Source: Bog-159 sp963709155 (lineage in GTDB: Bacteria; Acidobacteriota; Terriglobia; Bryobacterales; Bryobacteraceae). From it: a DNA stretch of 64,000 nucleotides. A program made the position numbers and the translations under genes. The notes below the pieces were generated by a model. The model did not search any database. It worked only from the letters and a program-made list of their open reading frames with translations, and was not told the origin of the DNA. The stretch covers positions 992,001 through 1,056,000 of the forward strand of contig CAVPVD010000007.1 of NCBI GenBank assembly GCA_963709155.1, in the 5' to 3' direction. This document shows positions 45,545 through 53,949 of this stretch, in pieces; positions within the stretch are counted from its first letter, which is position 1, and the number at the start of each line of letters is the position of its first letter.

Positions 45545-45699
45545 TCGATACCCACTGTGGCAGGATATGGGCCGATTGTACACGATTCCACGGCGGGTCT
45601 CAATGGGGAGGCCGCCCGTGTTGTGCGTGGGGGAAACCCGGTCAGAGGCTAAGGCGAATGCGCGGACCGTGGAGTAAAGTTTCCGTCCCACCGGCAGAT

Positions 45700-45716
45700 G
45701 CAGGCTGCGAGCCTGC
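45700..45716. repeat. Short hairpin in divergent intergenic region
   Basis: GCAGGCT (45700-45706) pairs with AGCCTGC (45710-45716) around GCG. It lies between the reductase gene and the rhuM remnant, whose start is 72 bp further on. It resembles the other small palindromes in the window. Confidence 0.4.
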
Positions 45717-45787
45717 CTCACGCTACAATACACCTTGATCGACGGAGTTCCGCGCCCAAGAACGATGAGAACCCGGTGCCCGCGCGC

Positions 45788-46826
45788 ATGGCCCCGGAGG
45801 GGACCGGGCAACTGGTTCTCTACCACACCGAGGACGGGCGTACCCGCATTTCGTGCCGGTTAGGAGAAGATTCCGTCTGGCTGACCCAAGCGGCCATGGC
45901 AGATCTCTTTCAAACTACGCCGCAGAACGTCACGTTACATATTGGCGCCATCTACCAGGAAGGAGAACTGAGCGAAGGCTCAACTTGTAAGGAATACTTA
46001 CAGGTTCGCCAGGAAGGCGCCCGCCAAGTGAGCCGCCGTTTGAAGCACTACAACCTGAAGCTCGTACTCGCCGTCGGGTATCGCGTACGCTCGCCGCGCG
46101 GCACGCAGTTCCGCCAGTGGGCGACTGCCCAGTTGGAGCAGTACCTGGTCAAAGGCTTCGCCATGGACGACGAACGCCTCAGGGAGGCCGGCGGCGGCAA
46201 TTACTTCGAGGAACTGCTGGGCCGCATCCGCGACATCCGTTCGTCGGAACGCGTTTTCTGGAGAAAGGTGCTCGACATCTATGCCACCAGTGTGGACTAC
46301 GATCCGCGGGCGGAGGCGTCGCAGAAATTTTTCGCGGTGGTTCAGAACAAGAGGCACTGGGCGGCGCATGCTCACACCGCCGCCGAAGTGATCGTCCGGC
46401 GCGCTGACTCCTCCCAGCCCAACATGGGCCTGACGAACTGGTCCGGGAGCCGTCCGCACCGTGACGACGCCGGTATCGCGAAGAACTATCTGACCCACGA
46501 GGAAATCGAAACGCTCAACCTGATCGTCTCGGCCTATCTCGACTTCGCGGAACCAAGCGCGGAGTGGCAAGCCCATGCGCATGCGCGAGTGGATCGCCAA
46601 GCTGGACAGCTTCCTAAAGCTGAGCGACCGCGATCTTTTGACGCATGCCGGGACGATCACACACGAGGCCGCCCTGGCGAAGGCGCAGTCCGAGTTCGAC
46701 AAGTTCCGGGCATTCGAGGATGGCAAGCCCCGGCCCGTGGATCTGCACTTCGAGGAAGCCATAGAGCAAGCCAAGCAGATCGATGTCGCCAAGGGGCGGA
46801 AGCCAGGGGAGGGGCCGCGGACTTGA
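45788..46826 (+). pseudogene. RhuM-family protein gene, frameshifted near the 3' end
   Basis: From about ATG 45788 the product follows the RhuM (virulence-associated) family: QLVLYHTEDGRTRISCRL, DSVWLTQAAMADLFQTTPQN, VSRRLKHYNLKLVLAVGYRV, SPRGTQFRQWATAQLEQYLV, FWRKVLDIYATSVDYD and NYLTHEEIETLNLIVSAYLD. At about 46545-46553 one base is missing. The family tail then appears one frame over (KPMRMREWIAKLDSFLKLSD, AALAKAQSEFDKFR) and stops at 46826. The first frame would run to 46882 with meaningless sequence. RhuM proteins carry a KilA-N-like N-terminal DNA-binding region and often sit in defence or mobile regions; their function is unsettled. Confidence 0.82.
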
Positions 46827-46843
46827 CGCATCGCAAGCTGCGG

Positions 46844-46889
46844 GCCGTGGCGCACGCTTCAGCGTGCCGGCGGGACTTTTAAGTCCCGC
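46844..46889. repeat. Palindromic dispersed repeat (REP-like), copy 2
   Basis: 46 bases that match 3127-3172 on the opposite strand with one mismatch. It contains the palindromes GCACGCTTCAGCGTGC and GCGGGACTTTTAAGTCCCGC. It lies after the rhuM remnant and overlaps the last codons of the minus-strand response-regulator gene. Confidence 0.85.
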
Positions 46890-47253
46890 TATCCAGAAGC
46901 GCGTCTGCCAGTTCTTTCGGCGCGAATGGCTTGGGCAAAAAGACGATCCGGTGTCCATCCAGGGCTCCCATTCCGCTGAGCCCCGCCGCATCGCCGCTCA
47001 CCACCACCAGCCGCATCGAGGCGTTTGAGTCGAGCAACCTGCGGACCAGTTCCTCGCCGCGCATCCCGGGCATATTCAAGTCCACCAACGCCCCCGTATA
47101 CTGGGAGGGCGCGGCCTGCGCCAGTGCCCAGGCTTCCCCGGCGCCGCAGCAGGCGTCTACACGAAAGCCCAGCCGCGTCAGATAGGCGTCCATCACCTTC
47201 AGCAGCGCGGCGTTATCGTCCACGATCAGAATGCGCCCGGCTCTCAAATCCAT
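46879..47253 (-). CDS. Single-domain response regulator ending inside a repeat
   Basis: 124 residues from ATG 47253. Receiver features: ILIVDDNAALLKVMDAYL, the phospho-acceptor in TGALVDLNMPGMRGEEL, LVVVSGDAAG (switch Ser) and VFLPKPFAPKELADALL. The frame ends SGT then TAA, and these last codons and the stop lie within the palindromic repeat (46844-46889). The repeat therefore shaped the C-terminus. There is no output domain. It is divergent from yjbQ, with only 33 bp between the two starts. Confidence 0.88.
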   Translation of the reverse strand: MDLRAGRILIVDDNAALLKVMDAYLTRLGFRVDACCGAGEAWALAQAAPSQYTGALVDLNMPGMRGEELVRRLLDSNASMRLVVVSGDAAGLSGMGALDGHRIVFLPKPFAPKELADALLDSGT

Positions 47254-47286
47254 CAAGATGCATGCTATCAGAGTTATCATCCCCAT

Positions 47287-47700
47287 ATGAAATTCCACAC
47301 CGAATACCTGACTTTTCGTACCACCAAACATCGCGAGTACGTCAACATCACCACCGACGTGGAGAACGCCTTGCGCAAGAGCGGCATTCAGGAAGGCATG
47401 ATCCTGGTCTCTGCGATGCATATTACGGCGGGAGTCTGGGTCAACGATGCCGAAGACGGCCTGCTCGCCGATATCGACGAGTGGCTGGAGAAACTGGCGC
47501 CTTTTCGCCAGAACTACCGGCATCACGCGACCGGCGAAACCAACGGCGATTCGCACCTGAAGAGCCTGCTGGTACACCACCAGGTGATCGTCCCCGTCAC
47601 CCAGGGTAAGTTGGATTTCGGCCCGTGGCAGCAGGTCTATTATGCCGAGTTCGACGGCCGGCGGTCCAAACGGGTCATTATCAAAGTCATGGGCGAATAA
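47287..47700 (+). CDS. YjbQ/UPF0047-family protein
   Basis: 137 residues, full length for the family. Conserved parts: YVNITTDVENALRKSGIQEG, ILVSAMHITAGVWVNDAEDG, YRHHATGETNGDSHLKSLL and KLDFGPWQQVYYAEFDGRRS. The conserved His/Asn/Glu residues form the family's active or metal site. Some YjbQ proteins show weak thiamine-phosphate synthase activity, but the physiological role is not firmly known. A DUF4139 gene follows 37 bp downstream on the same strand. Confidence 0.92.
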   Translation: MKFHTEYLTFRTTKHREYVNITTDVENALRKSGIQEGMILVSAMHITAGVWVNDAEDGLLADIDEWLEKLAPFRQNYRHHATGETNGDSHLKSLLVHHQVIVPVTQGKLDFGPWQQVYYAEFDGRRSKRVIIKVMGE

Positions 47701-47737
47701 ATCGAAAGGAATGCCGCGCAGGCGGCATGTACGGATT

Positions 47738-49783
47738 ATGAAACGAAGCTTATGGTTGATGGGCATCCTCGCGCTCAGCGCGATGGGCGTGGCCGCCGGC
47801 GAACTGCCGGTGCGGCAGGTGATCTTATACAAGCACGGCGTGGGTTATTTCGAACGGTCCGGGGAACTGGCGCCGGGGGAATCGGCGCGGCTGGATTTCA
47901 AAGCAGCCGATATGGACGACGTCCTGAAATCGCTGACCATCGAGGAGAAAGGCGGCGGTAAGATCTCGGGCCTGCGCTACGATTCGAGCGAGCCGCTGGC
48001 CCACAAACTGGCGGACTTTCCCTTTCAGCTCGGTGCGGCACAGCCGCTCAGCGCGGTGCTCGACCAACTGAAAGGCGCGCGGATCGAGCTCAAGTTCGCC
48101 AATGAAACCGTGGCCGGCGCGATCGTGACGGCGCGCCTGGCGCCGGGCGATGACAAGCGCCCCGAGCGCGAGCAGATCACCCTGCTGATGGACGCGGGCG
48201 ATCTGCGCAATTTCGACCTGGCGGCGGCGTCCGGCATCCGCTTAACCGATGCCCGGCTGCAAACGCAATTCAAGGAATACCTGGCGGCCCTCACCGAAGC
48301 GCGCTCCAGGGAAAAACGCTCTGTCTATATCGATTCCACGGATGCCAAGCAGCGGGAAGTGGTGGCCAGCTACATGGTGCCCACGCCGGTTTGGAAATCC
48401 AGCTATCGCCTGATTTTCGGCGGCGGCGCGCAACCTACGCTGGAAGGTTGGGCCATCGTGGATAACACCACCGGCGAAGATTGGAACAAAGTAGATCTTT
48501 CGCTGGTCTCCGGCCGCCCCATCTCGTTCATCAGCCGGCTCTATGAACCGCGCTACGTCGCGCGGCAAACCGCGGAACTGCCCGAAGACAGCGCGTCAAC
48601 GCCCGTGGTATACGAGGGCGCCGTGTCCACGGGCGCCGACGCCGCGACCAATGGCCCCGTGGATGGCCAGCCCCAGAATGCTAAGCAGGCTCCACCCGCG
48701 CCCGCACCTCCGCCGATGGCCATGCCGGCGGGCATGGCGATGAACGGGCGCCTATCCCAGGAGTTCTCGCGCCTGGAGAATCGTCAGCAGGTTTCCACCA
48801 TCGCGGAGTCCGCGGCCGGCCGGGAACTCGGCGAGTTGTTCGAATACCACATCCCCACGCCGGTTACGGTGCGGCGCAACGAATCCGCCATGCTGCCCTT
48901 CCTGCAGCAAAAGGTGGACGCGCGCAAACTGCTGATCTATTCCGACCCCTCGGCCGCGCATCCCCTGGATGCGGCCGAAATCTCCAACTCCACCGGCAAG
49001 ACGCTCGACGGCGGCCCGATCACGGTCTATGAGGGAGGCGCCTATGCGGGCGAAGCATTGGTCGAAACGGTCAAGGCCGGCGACAAACGCCTGATCAGTT
49101 ACGGCGTGGACCTGGGCACCCGCATTACCACCAAATGGGACAGCCAGGCGGAGCAGGTGCGCGAAATCCACGCGCGGCGGGGGATACTGACTACCCGCGA
49201 CGCGGTAGTGGAAACCCGGACTTACACCATCAAGAACGTGGATCAGAAGGCGAAGACCCTGGTAATCGAGCACGCCGCCCGGCAGGATTATAACCTGCTC
49301 GACCGGAAGCCTTCGGAGAAGACCAGCAACGCCTATAGGTTCGAAGTAAAGCTGGCGGCGGAAGCCACCGAGCAGTTCCCGGTGGTAGAAGAGCACGTCT
49401 ACGAGAGGGCCTTTGCGATGACCGACCTCACGCCCGACGTGTTATTCACTTACGCGCGCAATAAGACGTTCAGCGACACGGACCGCCGGCAGATCGAACA
49501 TCTCGCCAATCTGAAGCAACAGGTTTCGACCGCGGGACGGGAGATACAGAGGCTGGAAAGCCAGATCAACGACGTGGTCGCCGACCAGGAGCGCGTGCGA
49601 CGGAACATCGGCAGCCTCAACCAGGTCAGCGGCCAGCAGCAGCAGGTGCAAGCCTATGCGCAACGGCTGGCCAGTCAGGAATCGGAGTTGGCCACCCTGC
49701 GCGACCGCCGCGCGGATCTCGATAAGAAGCGCGCGGCGCTCGAGTCGGAAGTCACAAGCTCGATTGAAAGCATGGCATTTTGA
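47738..49783 (+). CDS. Exported DUF4139-family protein
   Basis: 681 residues from ATG 47738 with a signal peptide (LWLMGILALSAMGVAAG). An N-terminal beta-domain (VRQVILYKHGVGYFERSGEL, MDDVLKSLTIEEKGGGKISG) leads to the DUF4139 region (VVASYMVPTPVWKSSYRLIF, WAIVDNTTGEDWNKVDLSLV, LFEYHIPTPVTVRRNESAML, TYTIKNVDQKAKTLVIEHA). A Pro/Ala/Met-rich linker lies near residues 320-370. The last 110 residues are a coiled coil (LESQINDVVADQERVRRNIG). These proteins are envelope-associated and of unknown function. Confidence 0.87.
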   Translation: MKRSLWLMGILALSAMGVAAGELPVRQVILYKHGVGYFERSGELAPGESARLDFKAADMDDVLKSLTIEEKGGGKISGLRYDSSEPLAHKLADFPFQLGAAQPLSAVLDQLKGARIELKFANETVAGAIVTARLAPGDDKRPEREQITLLMDAGDLRNFDLAAASGIRLTDARLQTQFKEYLAALTEARSREKRSVYIDSTDAKQREVVASYMVPTPVWKSSYRLIFGGGAQPTLEGWAIVDNTTGEDWNKVDLSLVSGRPISFISRLYEPRYVARQTAELPEDSASTPVVYEGAVSTGADAATNGPVDGQPQNAKQAPPAPAPPPMAMPAGMAMNGRLSQEFSRLENRQQVSTIAESAAGRELGELFEYHIPTPVTVRRNESAMLPFLQQKVDARKLLIYSDPSAAHPLDAAEISNSTGKTLDGGPITVYEGGAYAGEALVETVKAGDKRLISYGVDLGTRITTKWDSQAEQVREIHARRGILTTRDAVVETRTYTIKNVDQKAKTLVIEHAARQDYNLLDRKPSEKTSNAYRFEVKLAAEATEQFPVVEEHVYERAFAMTDLTPDVLFTYARNKTFSDTDRRQIEHLANLKQQVSTAGREIQRLESQINDVVADQERVRRNIGSLNQVSGQQQQVQAYAQRLASQESELATLRDRRADLDKKRAALESEVTSSIESMAF

Positions 49784-50082
49784 TTTGGGAAAGCGGGACT
49801 TAAGATTGCCCGCGCTGGCTGCGCGCCTGTGCTCATGGCACGCCGGCGCCGGACTTGATGAAAAACCACAGATGTGGGGCGGCCAATCCTGGCCCGGGGT
49901 CCCGGCGGCCGCGGCACTATGTCCAAACTCACCGGGGCCGGCGCGCTAACCACTCTACATAGTTTCTGCGTGAAGGGCGGGTGCGCGGACGGCCAAGCCC
50001 TCGGCGAGTAACGGATCGAGCCTTGGGCCTTTTTATTTTATAATGCAGATGATATCGACTCCTGGCGGGTGGGAGGGCCTTC
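49784..50082. repeat. Intergenic region with dispersed repeat fragments
   Basis: No gene is seen here. CCCGCGCTGGCTGC (49809-49822) is shared with 16890-16903, and GGGCGGCCAATCCTGGCC (49877-49894) with 6887-6904 (one difference). Several GC-rich palindromic bits follow. The pieces of two repeat families side by side suggest a mosaic element. Confidence 0.55.
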
Positions 50083-50152
50083 GTGAAACTGATGAAACAA
50101 ATTATCAACGCGCCGTAATTTTGGGGAGCTTTCGCTCGCCGCAGCGGCAGGC

Positions 50153-50608
50153 GTGACGGCCGCCGTCGCAATCGGCCCCCAGCCGTCATCTGCGGCTGAT
50201 GCGACAGACCTGCGGTCGGAATTCCTATTCGATCTGTCGGTCACGACGCTGCCGCCAGCCGACATCGCCCCCGATCGAACGGTAGTTGCCGTTTCCAGCG
50301 GCACGTTCGACGGGCCGAGACTCAAAGGCACGGTTATCGGGCCGGCTGGCGACTGGATGGTCCAACGGCACGACGGATCTCGACTTCTCGATGTTCGGGC
50401 GCTCCTGCAGACGGATGACGGCAAGCTTGTCTACATGACGTGGCGCGGCGTAGCTTACACGCCTCCGGGCGGAACGCTCCATGCCCGTATCCTGCCGATG
50501 TTCGAAACCGGCGACGCCAAGTATGCCTGGTTGAACAACGTGGTCGCGGTCGGTCTCTACCGTCCAGCAACCGGAAAAGTCCTCTACCGCGTCTACGAAA
50601 TCCTGTGA
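50153..50608 (+). CDS. DUF3237-family protein with broken Tat signal
   Basis: From the in-frame GTG at 50153 the 151 residues include the whole DUF3237 beta-barrel: RSEFLFDLSVTTLPPADIAP, VVAVSSGTFDGPRLKGTVIG, DWMVQRHDGSRLLDVRALLQ, DDGKLVYMTWRGV, FETGDAKYAWLNNVVAVGLY and a VLYRVYEIL end. Just upstream, in the same frame, one reads STRRNFGELSLAAAAGVTAA, a twin-arginine export signal. Its start is disconnected, because the ATG at 50092 is followed by AAAC where AAC would join the frames. An original start near 50083-50092 with one extra A at 50095-50097 fits. As written the protein is probably not exported. Function unknown. Confidence 0.78.
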   Translation: MTAAVAIGPQPSSAADATDLRSEFLFDLSVTTLPPADIAPDRTVVAVSSGTFDGPRLKGTVIGPAGDWMVQRHDGSRLLDVRALLQTDDGKLVYMTWRGVAYTPPGGTLHARILPMFETGDAKYAWLNNVVAVGLYRPATGKVLYRVYEIL

Positions 50609-50649
50609 ATCGCGGCGAACTTCCCGGTATTAAAAGTCAGAATCGTTCC

Positions 50650-51017
50650 GGTTCTTTAGAGGGAGCTAGAGGCCCTTCTGGACCAGGAACGCGATCAGGT
50701 CCACGACGCGGGAGGAATAGCCCCACTCGTTGTCGTACCAGGAGATGACTTTCAAGCGGGTTGCAATCCAATACCTTGGTCATCTGCCCGTCAACGATCG
50801 AGCTGTTCGGAATGTGCAGCATGTCGGTTGAGACCACGGGATCTTCGGTGTAGGCCAGGATGCCCTTCAGCGCGCCTTCCGCGGCGGCTTTGAATGCGGC
50901 ATTGACTTCTTCGGCTGTGGTATTCCGGGCGGTAATCGCCACTAAGTCGACCAGCGACACATCCGGGGTTGGCACGCGCATCGAATAACCGTCCAACTTA
51001 CCCTTTAGTTCCGGCAT
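50650..51017 (-). pseudogene. Duplicated 3' end of gapA, degenerate
   Basis: This segment repeats 52025-52390, the last third of gapA and its downstream flank, in the same orientation and with high identity. It encodes MPELKGKLDGYSMRVPTPDV, ARNTTAEEVNAAFKAAAEG and YTEDPVVSTDML. Small indels at about 50750-50770 destroy the ISWYDNEWGYS end, and there is no N-terminal NAD-binding half. It cannot make a working enzyme. Confidence 0.88.
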
Positions 51018-51179
51018 AAACCCCCGCAAACGTTCTTCCAACAGATCTCGCAGGGGCCCACATGTACTGTGGCCGGAAACGATAACATCATCATCACGAT
51101 GACTAACCCGCAGAGCGGACAGTCCCAACAGATACCGTATCAGGTCGGGGTTTCGCTGGTCGGTACGGCCCCGAATTGA
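51018..51179 (+). pseudogene. Possible C-terminal remnant of a secreted protein
   Basis: A plus-strand frame without start codon reads PPQTFFQQISQGPTCTVAGN, then DNIIITMTNPQSGQSQQIPY and ends VSLVGTAPN at a TGA (51177-51179). The composition is that of a beta-sandwich tail, like the end of an acidobacterial surface protein. It begins exactly where the duplicated gapA piece ends, as expected of a fragment joined by rearrangement. The family is uncertain. Confidence 0.4.
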
Positions 51180-51188
51180 CGGCCATAC

Positions 51189-51946
51189 TTACGGGAGGGT
51201 GATCCTGAACACCACGCCAGCCCCGCCGGCTGGCGTGGTGGGCAAGAGTCCAACTGCCGTGCCGTACAGATAGCGGCCGGCACCGTCCAGGACTACGGGA
51301 GCCGCCGGGTTGGCGCCGTCCGCGCCGCCAGTGAAGGTGTAGAGCACCGTCTCGGCGCCCGACGTGTCGATCCTGTAGACTAGACCGCAGGAGCCAACGG
51401 GTCCCCCGGGCAGAAGGGGCCGTTGGACGGGAGGGTCCCATAGAGGCTGCCAGCTTCACTGCGCACCACGCTGGCTACCGGTCCCCCGCCCCCCGACGCA
51501 CCGAAGGCGTAGACCACGCTAAAGGTGCCCGCGGAGTCAAGTTGGTATACCGTGCCCGCCCCCTGTGGACCGTAGCCAGAGCAAGTTCCGTAGATGTTGC
51601 CAGCAGAGTCGAGTGTCACCCCGGCGTGCGGATAGCCCCCGTCACTGTATGCTAGAAATGCGTGCAACACGCTGTATCTGCCGCCGGCGTCGATCTTGAA
51701 CACGACCCCCGCGCCGGGGTACCCGATGCCGCCGTATAGTGTGGTCCTGTAGAGGTTGCCAGCCGCGTCGAGGACCACGCCGCCTTCGGGGTTGCCGCCG
51801 TCAGACAGCCCGCTAAAACTGTACAGGACGGAGAAGTTGCCGGCCGTGTCCAACTTGAACACGACGCCCTCCTGGAGGCCAGTCTGGCTCCCGGCCCCGC
51901 CTGCAAAGGTGCTTCCGAACCGGTATTTCGCGTACACACCCGCCAC
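51189..51946 (-). pseudogene. Fragment of a GloVer-type tandem-repeat protein
   Basis: Repeats of about 35-45 residues, each with GVVFKLDTAGNFSVLYSF and DGGNPEGGVVLDAAGNLY, are the choice-of-anchor GloVer type found in large secreted proteins. There is no signal peptide and the first unit (VYAKYRFGSTFAGG) is a worn internal repeat, so the 5' part is missing. At about 51395-51420 the frame shifts; the last unit (CGLVYRIDTSGAETVLYTFT, ending VVFRITLP) is read one frame over to a stop at 51189. It lies between the two gapA copies. Confidence 0.78.
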
Positions 51947-51958
51947 CCCAAGAGGGGT

Positions 51959-51998
51959 CCCGGGGCGTGATTGCCCGCCCGATTCCGGACGCCCCGGG
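51959..51998. repeat. Perfect 10-bp inverted repeat downstream of gapA
   Basis: CCCGGGGCGT (51959-51968) pairs with ACGCCCCGGG (51989-51998) around 20 bases. It lies 41 bp past the gapA stop, at the 5' end of the GloVer fragment. No T-run follows on the minus strand. It could be a weak terminator or mark the edge of the rearranged segment. Confidence 0.5.
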
Positions 51999-52039
51999 AA
52001 GAAATCTATGCAACAGTAATACGTTGGTTCTCTAGGGAG

Positions 52040-53047
52040 CTAGAGGCCCTTCTGGACCAGGAACGCGATCAGGTCCACGACGCGGGAGGAATAGCCCCAC
52101 TCGTTGTCGTACCAGGAGATGACTTTCAGCAGGTTGCCATCCAATACCTTGGTCATCTGCCCGTCAACGATCGAGCTGTTCGGATTGTGCAGCATATCGG
52201 TCGAGACCACGGGATCTTCCGTGTAAGCCAAAATGCCCTTCAGCGGACCTTCCGCGGCGGCTTTGAACGCGGCATTGACTTCTTCGGCTGTGGTATTCCG
52301 GGCGGTAATCACCACTAAGTCGACCACCGACACATCGGGCGTGGGCACGCGCATCGAATAACCGTCCAACTTACCCTTTAGCTCCGGCATCACCAGGCCG
52401 ATAGCCTTTGCCGCGCCGGTGGTGGTGGGGATCATGTTCAGGGCTGCCGCGCGCGCCCGGCGCAGATCTTTGTGCGGAAAGTCCAGCACATTCTGGTCGT
52501 TGGTGTAGCTATGGATGGTGGTCATAGATCCTTTGAGAATCCCCACCGTGTCATGCAGAACCTTCACCACCGGCGCGAGGCAATTGGTGGTGCAGGAGGC
52601 GTTCGAAATGATGTTGTGCTTCGCAGCATCGTAAGTGTTGTCGTTGACGCCCAACACCAGCGTGACGTCTTCGTTCTTAGCCGGCGCGGAGATGATGACT
52701 TTCTTCACGCTGCCCCGAATGTGTTTGGAGGCATCCTTGGCGTCCGTGAATCTACCGGTCGATTCGATGACAATCTGCGCGCCGACAGAATTCCAATCGA
52801 GCTGCGCGGGGTCCTTCGTCGCGAAAACTTTGATGCGCTTACCGCCTACCACGATGGCATCCTCTTCCGCGTGGACTTCAACGGGCAGCGTGCCCAGCAC
52901 GGAGTCGTATTTCAATAAGTGCGCCAGCGTCTTGGTATCGGTCAAGTCGTTTACCGCGACAAATTCGATATCGTTCCGGTGCAGGGCCGCCCGGACTACA
53001 TTGCGGCCAATGCGGCCGAACCCATTAATGCCAACCTTTACAGCCAT
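52040..53047 (-). CDS. gapA: Glyceraldehyde-3-phosphate dehydrogenase, type I
   Basis: The glycolytic enzyme that oxidises glyceraldehyde-3-phosphate with NAD and phosphate. 335 residues, normal length: NAD-binding GINGFGRIGRNVVRAAL, the catalytic NASCTTNCLAPVVKVL, TTIHSYTNDQNVLD, RRARAAALNMIPTTTGAAKA, SMRVPTPDVSVVDL and SWYDNEWGYSSRVVDL. The NAD-binding loop has NDLTD, usual for NAD-specific forms. It has its own upstream space of about 100 bp to the convergent/neighbouring genes. Its last third and downstream flank are duplicated at 50650-51017. Confidence 0.96.
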   Translation of the reverse strand: MAVKVGINGFGRIGRNVVRAALHRNDIEFVAVNDLTDTKTLAHLLKYDSVLGTLPVEVHAEEDAIVVGGKRIKVFATKDPAQLDWNSVGAQIVIESTGRFTDAKDASKHIRGSVKKVIISAPAKNEDVTLVLGVNDNTYDAAKHNIISNASCTTNCLAPVVKVLHDTVGILKGSMTTIHSYTNDQNVLDFPHKDLRRARAAALNMIPTTTGAAKAIGLVMPELKGKLDGYSMRVPTPDVSVVDLVVITARNTTAEEVNAAFKAAAEGPLKGILAYTEDPVVSTDMLHNPNSSIVDGQMTKVLDGNLLKVISWYDNEWGYSSRVVDLIAFLVQKGL

Positions 53048-53172
53048 TTCTTCTCCTAAAGTTTGAAATGTGGATTACCTTAAAGGATATCAGGAGGACA
53101 CTATCCGGTGCAACCGGGAAACCGGAGCGTCAAGTCCGATTTAGGCGTTCTTGTAATTAAACTGAAACGGAA

Positions 53173-53949
53173 TTATTTGACTTCCGTCCCCAGCCCGGCA
53201 TACTCTTCCTTCACCTTGATCACTTTGCTGCCGTTGAATGTCACAAACGTGATCTTGCCGGGCGGTTGGCCGAAGACCCAGTCTTCCAGTTCGACGCCGT
53301 CCTTCACTTCGCGCGATTTGTGCGCGGGGCGGCCCAACGCCATCAGCACCTGATCGCGGTCCATGCCCTCGAGGACTTTCTTGTCGTGGATGGCCGTCTG
53401 CACTTCCGGCGATAAGGATTCGGCATACAATTCCGTGGCCGTATGCTTGTCGAAATCCAGCACGGGCGCCAAAATTTTCTTTATCTCAGCGGCCTTGATG
53501 GGCTCGATCGGCTTATGGAAAAGAATTTCGATGGTGGTGCCACCGGGCGCATTGGAGTCGCCCTTTCCCAAGGGCGTCATCGGTCCGCCGCCGCCCATGC
53601 CGCCGCCGATCTGCGCGCTGTCATACCACTTGCGGCCGCCGTTGAAGCCGCCGTTAATCTGCAGCACCAGTTTGTCGGAATCGATGAAGACTTTGGTGAT
53701 TTCGACGAGATCGCCGACGCGGCCCGCCGGGCCATACTCTCTGGAGGCTGCCTGCCATTCTTTCTTGTCGAAAGATCCGGTCGATTCGAATGCCAGGGCC
53801 TTTTTAGAGCGCGGCAGTAGCTGCTTGACGGTCGCGTATTCCGCCACCAGGCCGCGCATCAACTCAATGCGATCCGGTTCCGTGAGCTTATCCGCGGCAC
53901 TCAGCAGCGGGGTCACGAGGATGGCGAGAAGGGCTGTCCAGGCACGCAT
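53173..53949 (-). CDS. Exported protein with BamE/SmpA-like C-terminal domain
   Basis: 258 residues with a signal peptide (AWTALLAILVTPLLSAAD). Residues about 20-180 include LMRGLVAEYATVKQLLPRSK and a Gly-rich loop (GGGMGGGGPMTPLGKG), with no family I can name. The last 60 residues (KVLEGMDRDQVLMALGRPAH, LEDWVFGQPPGKITFVTFNG) have the layout of BamE/SmpA folds. It is probably periplasmic. It overlaps the upstream CPBP protease gene by 37 bp, so the two are co-transcribed. Confidence 0.78.
   Translation of the reverse strand: MRAWTALLAILVTPLLSAADKLTEPDRIELMRGLVAEYATVKQLLPRSKKALAFESTGSFDKKEWQAASREYGPAGRVGDLVEITKVFIDSDKLVLQINGGFNGGRKWYDSAQIGGGMGGGGPMTPLGKGDSNAPGGTTIEILFHKPIEPIKAAEIKKILAPVLDFDKHTATELYAESLSPEVQTAIHDKKVLEGMDRDQVLMALGRPAHKSREVKDGVELEDWVFGQPPGKITFVTFNGSKVIKVKEEYAGLGTEVK

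Noticed and set aside
45698..46882. Single intact 394-codon rhuM reading frame
   Set aside because: The last 110 codons of that frame are Arg/Ala/His-rich nonsense, while the conserved RhuM tail lies in the next frame.
50650..52390. Integrated prophage or IS element between the gapA copies
   Set aside because: No integrase, transposase or phage gene, and the direct repeat (about 366 bp) is gapA sequence itself.
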